Shown one piece after another: positions 1-7,070 of a stretch of 16,428 nucleotides of DNA. A program made the position numbers and the translations under genes. The stretch's first letter is position 1, and each line of letters starts with the position of its first letter. The stretch comes from CAVSUR01 sp052143655. GTDB lineage: Bacteria > Actinomycetota > Actinomycetes > Streptosporangiales > Streptosporangiaceae. Under the pieces are notes generated by a model. The model made no database searches, was not told the DNA's origin, and saw only the letters and a list, made by a program, of their open reading frames with translations. The stretch spans positions 1-16,428 of the forward strand of contig JBKQSL010000274.1 in the NCBI GenBank assembly GCA_052143655.1, in the 5' to 3' direction.

Positions 1-132
1 CAGGCACGCGCGCATCGCCTCGCCGGGCGGATGACCGCGAGTGAGGTCGCTCGTCACGGACAGCGACGCGACCACGCCGCCCACCCCCACCAGTTCACGC
101 ACGGCCGAAAGTCTACGGTCCGGGCACAACAT
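1..132 (-). CDS. HD-domain regulator/phosphohydrolase, N-terminus only (partial at left edge)
   Basis: An open frame on the minus strand runs from ATG at 132 (GTG at 102 is the alternative start) off the left edge without a stop. Its 44 visible residues begin MLCPDRRLSAVREL and contain ASLSVTSDLTRGHPP followed by GEAMRACL. That pattern (LS-x3-D-L-x-x-G-x-P-x-x-x-A-x-R-x-C-L) is what I know from the first helices of actinobacterial HD/HD-GYP proteins, often with a LuxR tail, where it reads like LSLATDLGLGQPMEHALR. The ATG lies upstream of the stop codon of the nucleotidyltransferase gene (113), giving a 20-base overlap. It is therefore probably the next gene of the same operon. No clear Shine-Dalgarno sequence is visible. 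The metal-binding HD residues would lie outside the window, so neither activity nor a regulatory role can be judged. Confidence 0.55.
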   Translation of the reverse strand, partial: MLCPDRRLSAVRELVGVGGVVASLSVTSDLTRGHPPGEAMRACL

Positions 133-943
133 TACGTTCGCCGCTGGCGGCACCATCGGGGTGTACGGCTCTGTGCAGCAGTTCAGTCCATCGGCCAACG
201 ACGTGTCGTGCGGGGTGTGGGGAGACGCCAGCGATGTCACGGGTGTCCTCGGCTCCAGCAACAGCGGCTCCGGCGTAGCGGGAAGGTTCGGTGAACAGGA
301 CGAGGGCCACCGCGTCCACCAGGTCATACGAACGCGGTCGGGGCCCCGGCGATCTGTAGGGCCGGGTAAAGGCGTGCACCTTCTCCGCAATCTGGACCTC
401 GGGACGCACCGCCGCCACACGCAGGCGCGCATCGGCCAGCATCTCGGGCACGATCAGTATCTCCGGGCTGATGGCCGATGTGCGCGCGCTGGATACGTCA
501 AGCGAGACTTCCCCGAACGGCCGCGCGTCATAGGCCGCAGCCAGCCATGCCTGGTAACCGACCACCCCAATCCCCGCGACCAGCGACCGCTGCAGCCGGG
601 TGAGCGTCATTGTCCAGCCGTCACCGAGGTCCGTATGGCATACCTCACTGAGCGGCTGCCGAAGCTGCGCCAGGCCGGCCAGCGCGGTGTCGGCCAGGCT
701 GACGTCCAGGTCGGCGCTTCGGCGCGCATGCCCGCCGAAGCGCAGGTCAATGGCCCGGCCGCCGCGCACGACCCACCGCAGCGGCGCGGCGGAATCCATC
801 CGCGCCAGCAGCCGCTCATAGACCACTCGCAGGCGCGCGGCGCTCATGTCCATGCTGCAGGAGTCCGCCCAGGTCCGCAGGCGCGCGGTCAGGTCAATGT
901 AGGCGCATGCGGGCTCAGCCAAGCGGCACGCCCCAGGGAACAC
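113..943 (-). CDS. AbiEii/AbiGii-type nucleotidyltransferase family protein
   Basis: The 276-residue protein carries the hallmarks of the AbiEii/AbiGii (MenT-like) minimal nucleotidyltransferase fold. VVRGGRAIDLR (about 58-68) corresponds to the family's KGG-x-AL-x-x-R segment. RRSADLDVSL (about 74-83) gives the paired metal-binding aspartates. EKVHAFTRPY followed by RSYDLVDAVAL (about 182-210) is the conserved lysine helix and D-L-x-D motif. Family members transfer a nucleotide to tRNA or another acceptor and often act as toxins paired with an AbiEi antitoxin; no antitoxin gene is visible here. The open frame begins at GTG 943 with a poor ribosome site. ATG 853 or 847 (giving MSAARLRVVYERLL) fits the family N-terminus better. 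It starts 19 bases after the decarboxylase stop, so it is the sixth gene of the operon. The last 50 residues look unlike the family. Confidence 0.75.
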   Translation of the reverse strand: MFPGACRLAEPACAYIDLTARLRTWADSCSMDMSAARLRVVYERLLARMDSAAPLRWVVRGGRAIDLRFGGHARRSADLDVSLADTALAGLAQLRQPLSEVCHTDLGDGWTMTLTRLQRSLVAGIGVVGYQAWLAAAYDARPFGEVSLDVSSARTSAISPEILIVPEMLADARLRVAAVRPEVQIAEKVHAFTRPYRSPGPRPRSYDLVDAVALVLFTEPSRYAGAAVAGAEDTRDIAGVSPHPARHVVGRWTELLHRAVHPDGAASGERNVVPGP

Positions 944-961
944 AGATCGGCCGGGGAATTC

Positions 962-2431
962 TCATCGGCGTCCATCGGCCGCTTGCCGCACGCTGTCGAT
1001 CAGCAGTTGCAGGTCGTCCGGCGTGGTCATCCAGTTCATTATGACGGGCCGGAAGCCCACAACGCCGCGGTACCGGGTGGTGGAACCAATGTATATCCGG
1101 CCTTGTCCCGCCAGCCGGCGGCCGAGCGCCTCATTCCAGTCGTCCAGATCCCTCCCGGCCAGGTCGGCAGGCCGGTGCCGGAAAAGGACGACGTTAAGCG
1201 GAACGGGTGCCAGGAGCTCTAGGTCTGGCGCATTCTCGATCATCGCTGCCAGCTCACGGGCAAGGTCGATGTATCGCTCGACCATGGCACGGTAACCGCT
1301 CCGGCCGTAAGCCATGAGCGTGGCCCAGATAGCAAGCCCCCGCGCCCGGCGCGAGTTCTCCGGCGACCGCCCGGAAAGATCGGTGCCCGTCTCGCCGAGG
1401 AAGGCGTGATCAGCGGAAAAAGCACCTTCGAGATGCTGGCGCGAATCAACGAACACGAAGCCGGAATCGTAGGGGACATTAAGCCATTTGTGTGCATCAG
1501 AGGCAACCGACTGCGCGCCCTCGATGCCGCTCAGCAGCGAGGCGGCGCGCGGGGTGACGCGGGCCATCAGACCGAAGGCGGCGTCTACATGGAGCCAGGC
1601 GCAGCGGCGAGCACAGATGGCAGCCATGTCCGCCACGGGGTCGAACTGGCCCGTGTCGACATCACCGGCGGTGGCGATGACGAAGGCGGTCCCGCCGGAG
1701 GCTTGCAGCTCCGCCAGCGCCAGGTCGAGGGCGCTGAGGTCCGGCTGGCCCGAGGCGGCAAACGGCAGCACAGTCACCGATTGCCGGCCCAGGCCCAGCA
1801 TTCCCAGCGCCTTGCGCGTAGTCGGGTGCAGCCGGTCGCTGGCGAAGACCGCAAGAGGCGGAAGGCCGGCCAGCCCGGTGTCCTCGATGTTCCGTCCGCA
1901 GCGCTGGCCCCACCAGTGCCGGGCTGCGGCCAGCCCGGCAAAGTTGGCCATCGTCGCGCCCGTAGTCAGCGTCCCGGTCCAATGTTCCGGCAGCCCGCAG
2001 AGCGTCTTGAGCCAGGACAGTGACAGTTCCTCGGCCCGGATGGCCAACGGCGAACTGGCGGAGAACCTTGCGCTCTGGTCATACAGTGACGTCAGCACGT
2101 CAGCGCCGAGAGCAGCCGGAGTCACGCCTCCAGTCGCCCAGTGGAAACATCGCGGGCCCGACGAAGCAAGCGCCGCCACCTCGGCCTTGCCTGCCAGCTC
2201 CAGCAGGGCAGTGAGTGCTCCGGTCCCGGTCTCCGGCAGGTCTGCGCTCATCGATGCAGCAGCCAGCTCGGCGCCCTGCTCCCTGACCGGGCGGGCCGCC
2301 AGGCCCGAGACGTACGCCGCCCCGGCCCGCGCGGCCAGCCGCAGCGCAGGCAGAACCTCGCCTGCCTGCGGCCCGTCGCCCTGCATCAGCTCATCACGGC
2401 GATGCTGGTGAGCGCCCGGTGTCCTGGTCAT
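962..2431 (-). CDS. Group II pyridoxal-5'-phosphate-dependent amino acid decarboxylase family
   Basis: The 489-residue protein is a fold-type I PLP enzyme of the glutamate/tyrosine/aromatic amino acid decarboxylase family, close to the usual length of about 480. Visible signatures are TTGATMANF (156-164, phosphate binding), H202 in SDRLHPTTRKA (cofactor-stacking histidine), TAGDVDTGQFDP (254-265), HVDAAFG (281-287, with the aspartate that pairs the pyridine nitrogen) and SDAHKWLNVPYDSG (311-324), where K315 is the Schiff-base lysine. The substrate cannot be read from the sequence. Some relatives are aldehyde synthases or deaminases rather than decarboxylases. ATG 2431 lies inside the end of the acetyltransferase gene (38-base overlap), which supports co-translation. 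In this operon it could supply an amine, or decarboxylate the product of the ligase. Confidence 0.88.
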   Translation of the reverse strand: MTRTPGAHQHRRDELMQGDGPQAGEVLPALRLAARAGAAYVSGLAARPVREQGAELAAASMSADLPETGTGALTALLELAGKAEVAALASSGPRCFHWATGGVTPAALGADVLTSLYDQSARFSASSPLAIRAEELSLSWLKTLCGLPEHWTGTLTTGATMANFAGLAAARHWWGQRCGRNIEDTGLAGLPPLAVFASDRLHPTTRKALGMLGLGRQSVTVLPFAASGQPDLSALDLALAELQASGGTAFVIATAGDVDTGQFDPVADMAAICARRCAWLHVDAAFGLMARVTPRAASLLSGIEGAQSVASDAHKWLNVPYDSGFVFVDSRQHLEGAFSADHAFLGETGTDLSGRSPENSRRARGLAIWATLMAYGRSGYRAMVERYIDLARELAAMIENAPDLELLAPVPLNVVLFRHRPADLAGRDLDDWNEALGRRLAGQGRIYIGSTTRYRGVVGFRPVIMNWMTTPDDLQLLIDSVRQAADGRR

Positions 2432-3017
2432 GATCGACGGCTCCCTGGCCAGGCGATGGCGAAGCTATCCTTGCAACGGCGGCGCCGCGGTGCGGCTCGT
2501 ACCTGACCAGAACCGGGCCTTGGTCATCGTCAGGGCTGTAGCCGACAACGCGGAATCCCCTAGCCGCATGGAAGATGTACCCAGCGACCGCCCCTGGGTG
2601 CGGCACCAGCGGGCTGGCTGTCCCCAGTATTTCCACTATGAGACACGGCTTTCGGTAGCCCAGGGACATGCGCAAGCGCTCAGAGTACAGCTCGCCGCCA
2701 ATGCCAAGACCCCGGTAGTCGGCACGGACGAAGGCCGAGCAGAGATAGACGTTCGCCGCGGGCGCCTCGCGGAGCAGCTGATCGAGGCCGATGTACTGGC
2801 ACTTCACGTCGACCTGCAAACAGGCGCACCCCACGAGCTCCCGTCCCCGGAAGGCTCCGAGGATCCGGCCTGACCTCAGCAGCTCGGCCCGCCGGGCCGG
2901 GTTCCGCAGGCTGTGCAGGCCGCTATCCGAGCCCAGTCCGTGGAACTGCGTGATGTCGAGCGCTTCCACCTCGCGCACCAAGACGGCCGTGCCCGGCGGG
3001 CTCCAGGTCGAAGTCAC
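2394..3017 (-). CDS. GNAT-family N-acetyltransferase
   Basis: The 207-residue protein has the central GNAT motif A: a beta strand NVYLCSAFVRADYR (about 89-102) followed by the acetyl-CoA pyrophosphate loop RGLGIGGEL (102-110, the R/Q-x-x-G-x-G/A motif) and a helix. FHAARGFRVVGY (about 149-160) fits motif B, where the protein's own fold closes. The family transfers an acyl group from acyl-CoA to an amine. The acceptor here is unknown, but a small-molecule or peptide amine made by the neighbours is reasonable. It starts at GTG 3017, whose bases overlap the TGA of the upstream 571-residue gene (GTGA), a strong sign of translational coupling. About 35 residues at the C-terminus, rich in S, P and D, lie beyond the expected domain and overlap the next gene. 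Confidence 0.85.
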   Translation of the reverse strand: MTSTWSPPGTAVLVREVEALDITQFHGLGSDSGLHSLRNPARRAELLRSGRILGAFRGRELVGCACLQVDVKCQYIGLDQLLREAPAANVYLCSAFVRADYRGLGIGGELYSERLRMSLGYRKPCLIVEILGTASPLVPHPGAVAGYIFHAARGFRVVGYSPDDDQGPVLVRYEPHRGAAVARIASPSPGQGAVDHDQDTGRSPASP

Positions 3018-4729
3018 GGTGCCAGCCGCCCGGCTGCCATGCGGTAGCCCTGATCGAAGGCGCGAGGAGAATGTTCTGCCGCTGCTGCCGGGGCGCCGGG
3101 TACCGCCATGATCGTCAGAGTGCGGGCAATGTCGCGGGCCAGAGCGACTTCCCTGGCGTGCAACACCCAGAAGCGGTTGCGCAGCTCCTGCTGCTGTGCG
3201 CGGCCTAGTCCGAATACCTCATAGTTGTAGGCGTCGTCGTCGTCGACCAGGATGGCGGTGTCCAGATCGGGGAGCTCGGCGGCCAGGGTGACATTCGTAT
3301 CGCTCAGCGAATTGGGGCCCTCTGCCATGTCGGCTTTCGCGGGCAGGGCCGCGCGATATTCGTGCAGCATGCGCAGGTTGGCGAGCACGCCGACCTGCTC
3401 GCCCAGCGTCCTGGAGAACCAGAAGGCGAACTCGGCCGCCGGGATGGCATCGGCTATCGCCTCGCCCCACAGCTCGAACGCCAGGCGGTCGCAGGCGGCC
3501 CAGAAGATGGCCGGGGCGGCGGTTGCGATGTGCAGGCGCCGCAGCACGTTGCAGGTGCGCCGCTGGGAGCATCGCGTGTACAGAAAGGTCGGTGTCAGGC
3601 ACCGGCACGGGCCCGGCATCAGGGCAGGCGCAGCTTGGGCTGACGCTGATCGCAGCTGCCGCTGGACAGCGTTCCAGTGCCGCCTGCTCAGCATCAGGCT
3701 GCCGATGGGATCGAGCTGTTTCACCCGGAGCACGCTCCGGAAGCCGCGGATGAACAGGGCGACAGGAGTCTCCGCTCCGTTCGGCTCGCGCCGGTAGTGG
3801 CTTCGCAGGCGCACGATGGCTGCTGTCCGCGGCACCCGGCCGCCGCCCTGCTCGATGAGCAGCGACAGTCGGTGGCGGTGGCGGGCCCGCACCAACGGCA
3901 TGTAGCCGTCATCCCGGTTCAATCCGACTACCAGACCGCCTGCCGAATACGGGGTCCGGCCAACGCCCGTGGCAGAGAAGTCGAGGAATTCTGGCCGACC
4001 CTCGAACCGCAGGTAGTCCAGCAGGTAGCTGCGCCCAACGCCGGGCTCCACGAAACGGTCGCCGATAGGGTCGTGGCCGGTCGCGTCCAGCGCTATCGTT
4101 CTCGCCAGGTAGCCCCACGGCTGATCCTGACCGGGCATGCCGGTGATGCGCGGGGGGACCAGGGAGTCGCAGGCGTATTCCACCTCGATGTCGCGCTCGG
4201 CGCGGGTGGCGACAAGCGAGTCGTCGTCCGGTTGAAGAAGGCTCAGGGCAGGCGGCGGCAGCCGGCGCAGGGGCGTCCGGGCGCCAAGTTCGGTCGTCAG
4301 GCGAGTCGATCCGTCGTGGCTTGCCTCGATGATCAAGCGAAGTCCGCCCACGGCGGGATCCTCGATGATCACGCGACCGCCAGAAAGCCGGGCCAGGTCG
4401 CTGGCAGCGGCGGTGCAGCGGAGCCTGTCAGAATGTGACGCGAGCCGCAGCATCAGGCCCGGCTCGGTCGTATTCCACCTGACTCCGCTCGCGGCACCGA
4501 GTCCGGTCGGCCGGGTGGCCGAGTCGCCGCCGGAAGCCAGCGGGCCGTCAGCGGCACCGCTGCTCGTCCTTGCTGCGGTCACGACGATCCTCCCTGTTTC
4601 AGCATGCTGGCTGGCGGGAATGCCCTCGCGCAAGCCGCGCTGGGCCAGACCCGGGGAGCCGCGAAAGAATCTCCGGACCGGTGCACAGAAAGGCGCGACG
4701 ATCTCAGCGTCGGCATCTGGCGTGCGCAT
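3014..4729 (-). CDS. Unrecognised 571-aa operon protein, divergent SelO (YdiU)-like pseudokinase candidate
   Basis: I do not recognise this protein as a whole. Residues 231-346 follow the order of SelO/YdiU landmarks as I remember them. VGRSYLL (231-237) is followed by LDFSATGVGRTPYS (249-262), against E. coli SelO LDWHLKGAGLTPYS. Then come IEQGGGRVPRTAAIVRL (292-308, against the LGIPTTRALSIV region) and ALFIRGFRSVLR (324-335, against MLMRLAQSHMRFG). Near the C-terminus, SLSDTNVTL and PDLDTAILVD (474-496) could correspond to the kinase-like catalytic loop and metal-binding segment. SelO transfers AMP from ATP to protein Ser/Thr/Tyr. The lysine expected in K-G-x-G is T254 here, so chemistry may differ or be lost. 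Residues 1-200 match nothing I know. ATG 4729 lies inside the end of the ATP-grasp gene (26-base overlap), and its TGA forms GTGA with the GNAT start. The coding call is firm; the family call is tentative. Confidence 0.7.
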   Translation of the reverse strand: MRTPDADAEIVAPFCAPVRRFFRGSPGLAQRGLREGIPASQHAETGRIVVTAARTSSGAADGPLASGGDSATRPTGLGAASGVRWNTTEPGLMLRLASHSDRLRCTAAASDLARLSGGRVIIEDPAVGGLRLIIEASHDGSTRLTTELGARTPLRRLPPPALSLLQPDDDSLVATRAERDIEVEYACDSLVPPRITGMPGQDQPWGYLARTIALDATGHDPIGDRFVEPGVGRSYLLDYLRFEGRPEFLDFSATGVGRTPYSAGGLVVGLNRDDGYMPLVRARHRHRLSLLIEQGGGRVPRTAAIVRLRSHYRREPNGAETPVALFIRGFRSVLRVKQLDPIGSLMLSRRHWNAVQRQLRSASAQAAPALMPGPCRCLTPTFLYTRCSQRRTCNVLRRLHIATAAPAIFWAACDRLAFELWGEAIADAIPAAEFAFWFSRTLGEQVGVLANLRMLHEYRAALPAKADMAEGPNSLSDTNVTLAAELPDLDTAILVDDDDAYNYEVFGLGRAQQQELRNRFWVLHAREVALARDIARTLTIMAVPGAPAAAAEHSPRAFDQGYRMAAGRLAP

Positions 4730-6701
4730 AGCTGCTCAGCATTGCGGGAACGTGAAAGCTGGTGATGAGGCCGGCCATCGCCGCGTCGCATCCGGGCTCA
4801 CCGCGAAGCAACTGCGGCCGCACGTTGTTTTCCAGCAGCAGAGCCCGCACCCCGTCATGGGCGCTGGTCAGGCCCACGTCGAGCCCCCAGAGGAAGACCC
4901 GGTTTCGCACCAGCGGCCGGCCGTCTGCACGTCGCCGGCGGCAGGCAAAGTAGGAGGCGGTCAGCTCCGCCGAGATGCGCTTCGCCTCGGCACTGATCGC
5001 CTGGCGCAGCGATGGGGCGAACTCCGCATAGTCGTCCAGCGGGGCTATCCGGGAGCGCGGGGCATGGCTGGGCCGATACGAGAAGTTGAGATTCTCGCTG
5101 TCGTGGGTCCCCCGTCGGTAGGGCGTCTGCCCGTGGCGGGCCAGGATCGGAGGTACCCAGCCACTGCGAGCCCGGCTGTCAGCATCAATCAGCACGTGAC
5201 AGCGCAAGTCGAGCTTGCGCCCGTCGAGGAGCAGCGGATCCCTGACCAGCTCCTGCACGACATAGCGAGAGGATGACGATGCCGCAGACCAAGACCCGCC
5301 ATGAGGCACGACCTGCAGGCCGCGCCCCCTGCCCCCGTCTGTCGGCTTGACTATGCAGTCCGCGCCCTCTCGGCCCAGAGCGCCCAGGACCAGCGGCACT
5401 TGGGCGAAGACGCAGGATACCGTCTGGGGTCGCCGCACATCCCGGCCGGTGAGGCGCCCATATCGCCTCAGCGTGAACTCCAGGCCGTGCTTGGCATCCC
5501 AGAACGGATAGAGGGAGGCATTTGTGTTAGTCACCACGCCGCGCCTCGATGCCTCGAGGAGCAGCTGGTGTATGACTTGCCGGCGGCCCAGGCCGCGCGG
5601 CAGCGGCGTGGGCGTCAGCCGGTCAAGGCGGCGCAGCGCGGCCAGCTCCGGGTCACTGCTGGGAGGCCGGTCATCCCCTGCGCCGGCGTAATAGAGGCAT
5701 TGCACGGCGGTGGGCGGAATGCGAGTTGGTACCAGAGCGCCGTCACCCGGGTCGACAGCCCAGACCCTGCCGTCAACGCGGGCACCGTCGTCGCTCAGGC
5801 GCACCTGCGACCACCGGCTTACCAGCACATTGAGGGCGGTGTGCCGGGCCGCGCACTTGGCCACCCACCTCGTCACAGCATTGAGGTCGCCGGCGAGCAG
5901 TACGGTCATGGTCAGCCGGTCGTCCGCGCGATGGATGGTCCGCGCGTTCGCCAGCCGATGCGAAGCGGCTGGGGGCTGCTGGCGCCGGGAGGCAGCGGAG
6001 GGGGTCCGTCTTGCCGCTCTCCCAGCCGGAGCCATGGTGTCGGGAAGCGGTCGGCGACCGAGTACGGCCGATCGCAGCCCAGGCAAGGTGCCCGGCGCGG
6101 CGATTGCCGCTATTTCCGCCTCGGCGTACAGGTAGAGGCAGGTCAGCAGCTCCTGAGCGTATACCCACACCACATGGTCGGAGCCTGGCACGGCCAGCAG
6201 CGTACGACGCCCCTGATCCAGGACCGCCGTGCCATCCGGGCGCAGCCGCGGGATCACGGCCATCTGGCCGCGGGCCGCATAGCGCACTAGGCCAGGAACG
6301 GGTAGCAACGAGTCGGCCCGCCGGTCCGGGTCCTGGCTCAAGGCCACGAGCGTGCCGGCGACGACAGGCAGCACCTTCCTGGTCTCAGGCCCGGTGATCT
6401 GCCCGGGGATAGTCAGGCGGAGGCTGCTGTGCCGTATGTCCAGGCCGAACAGCTGCCGAGAGCTGCGCCCGAGCAGGAGGAGCAAGGCCGGCGCCAGCCG
6501 CTCGGCGATAGCCGACAGGTCAGCTGAATGCCGGAAGGGTGGCACAAGCCGCACGAGCAACTCGGTGCAGTCGCCGGTTGCTGGCATCCGGATGGCCGGC
6601 CGCTCCGCCGGCGACTGTCGGCCTGCGGAGGCCGGCGCCTCCACGTGCCGGTCCTGGCAGGCCCCGAGTCCCGGCGGCCGGAAGGGCTCAGCCGGGGTCA
6701 C
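4704..6701 (-). CDS. Tubulin-tyrosine-ligase-like ATP-grasp protein with long N-terminal extension
   Basis: The 665-residue protein has its ATP-grasp domain in the C-terminal half. IVKPTDGGRGRGLQVV (450-465) carries the ATP-binding lysine K452 and the glycine loop. YVVQELVRDPLLL then DGRKLDLR (480-500) is the motif I know from TTL/TTLL enzymes (YIVQEYI-NPLLI-G-KFDLR). LWGLDVGL (604-611) and LLENNVRPQL (622-631) supply likely magnesium ligands D608, E624 and N626. TTL-like enzymes join an amino acid to a peptide or protein carboxylate through an acyl-phosphate. Residues 1-260 form a separate, unrecognised region ending in a low-complexity A/R/P linker (about 220-250). The GTG start overlaps the stop of the preceding small ORF (GTGA). 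Such ligases are best known in eukaryotes, so an actinobacterial copy inside an operon is notable. The substrate is unknown; a peptide or amino acid made or carried by its neighbours is an inference. Confidence 0.85.
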   Translation of the reverse strand: MTPAEPFRPPGLGACQDRHVEAPASAGRQSPAERPAIRMPATGDCTELLVRLVPPFRHSADLSAIAERLAPALLLLLGRSSRQLFGLDIRHSSLRLTIPGQITGPETRKVLPVVAGTLVALSQDPDRRADSLLPVPGLVRYAARGQMAVIPRLRPDGTAVLDQGRRTLLAVPGSDHVVWVYAQELLTCLYLYAEAEIAAIAAPGTLPGLRSAVLGRRPLPDTMAPAGRAARRTPSAASRRQQPPAASHRLANARTIHRADDRLTMTVLLAGDLNAVTRWVAKCAARHTALNVLVSRWSQVRLSDDGARVDGRVWAVDPGDGALVPTRIPPTAVQCLYYAGAGDDRPPSSDPELAALRRLDRLTPTPLPRGLGRRQVIHQLLLEASRRGVVTNTNASLYPFWDAKHGLEFTLRRYGRLTGRDVRRPQTVSCVFAQVPLVLGALGREGADCIVKPTDGGRGRGLQVVPHGGSWSAASSSSRYVVQELVRDPLLLDGRKLDLRCHVLIDADSRARSGWVPPILARHGQTPYRRGTHDSENLNFSYRPSHAPRSRIAPLDDYAEFAPSLRQAISAEAKRISAELTASYFACRRRRADGRPLVRNRVFLWGLDVGLTSAHDGVRALLLENNVRPQLLRGEPGCDAAMAGLITSFHVPAMLSSYAHARCRR

Positions 6702-6910
6702 CCGAGTGCCTCAAGCAGGAAGGCGCCGCCGCGGTGACGCTTCCCGACCACTTCTTCGGGCAGCCCGATCGCCCCGTGCGCGGGCCGCGTTTCCCTGCGG
6801 CAAACGACCTCGGGCACGATCTCGACCAGTGCCCTGGCTGTGGTGCCCCAGCGATCGCCGTTTGCGGATCGCTGGTGGAGCTTCGCCCTGTCACCACGAG
6901 TGATTCCCAT
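6698..6910 (-). CDS. Small basic peptide ORF coupled to the ATP-grasp gene (hypothetical; possible precursor peptide)
   Basis: The open frame ends in a TGA that overlaps the GTG start of the ATP-grasp gene, so the two are probably co-translated. ATG 6910 gives 70 residues; GTG 6928 gives 76 and TTG 6946 gives 82. The TTG would lie inside the -10 box of the promoter proposed here, so it is unlikely. Third codon positions are mostly G or C, as expected for coding sequence in this genome. The peptide is charged and ends PEEVVGKRHRGGAFLLEALG. It has no signal peptide, membrane segment or family motif that I recognise. Its place directly before a peptide-ligase-type enzyme is where many modified-peptide precursors sit, but none of the known graspetide core motifs is present. 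It could equally be a regulatory leader or a small structural partner. No convincing Shine-Dalgarno is visible. Confidence 0.45.
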   Translation of the reverse strand: MGITRGDRAKLHQRSANGDRWGTTARALVEIVPEVVCRRETRPAHGAIGLPEEVVGKRHRGGAFLLEALG

Positions 6911-6945
6911 CCGCCAAAGCGCGGACACGCGTTCGCGACGCGTCA

Positions 6946-6974
6946 AGTCTGGGCTTCCGGTCTTAAACTGTCAA
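6946..6974 (-). promoter_or_regulatory. Predicted sigma-70-type promoter of the minus-strand operon
   Basis: Read on the minus strand, TTGACA (6974-6969) is a perfect -35 box. After exactly 17 bases comes CAGACT (6951-6946), a good match to the actinomycete -10 consensus TAGACT/TANNNT. Transcription would start near 6939, 11 bases before GTG 6928 and about 29 before ATG 6910. It lies between the 2OG oxygenase stop (7071) and the small peptide ORF, so it could drive the ligase operon independently of the oxygenase gene. Confidence 0.6.
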
Positions 6975-7070
6975 GTGCCTGCGGTCGGGCTGCCTGAGTG
7001 GAAATGGGGGTAAGCGATGCCCGTCTCCTCGCCGTTCTGACGCTGCGCAGTCCGATTGGATGTAGGTCCA

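Noticed and set aside
41..1222. 393-codon plus-strand open frame
   Set aside because: It is antisense to the AbiEii-like and decarboxylase genes, whose proteins have clear family motifs; its own product is compositionally biased and unrecognisable.
4329..6290. Long plus-strand open frames (4329-5276, 5301-6290)
   Set aside because: They mirror the ATP-grasp and 571-aa genes on the other strand, a common effect of high GC3.
6698..6910. Assigning the small ORF to a known graspetide class
   Set aside because: No microviridin-type or other known core motif is present, and the ligase looks TTL-like rather than like the known graspetide ligases.
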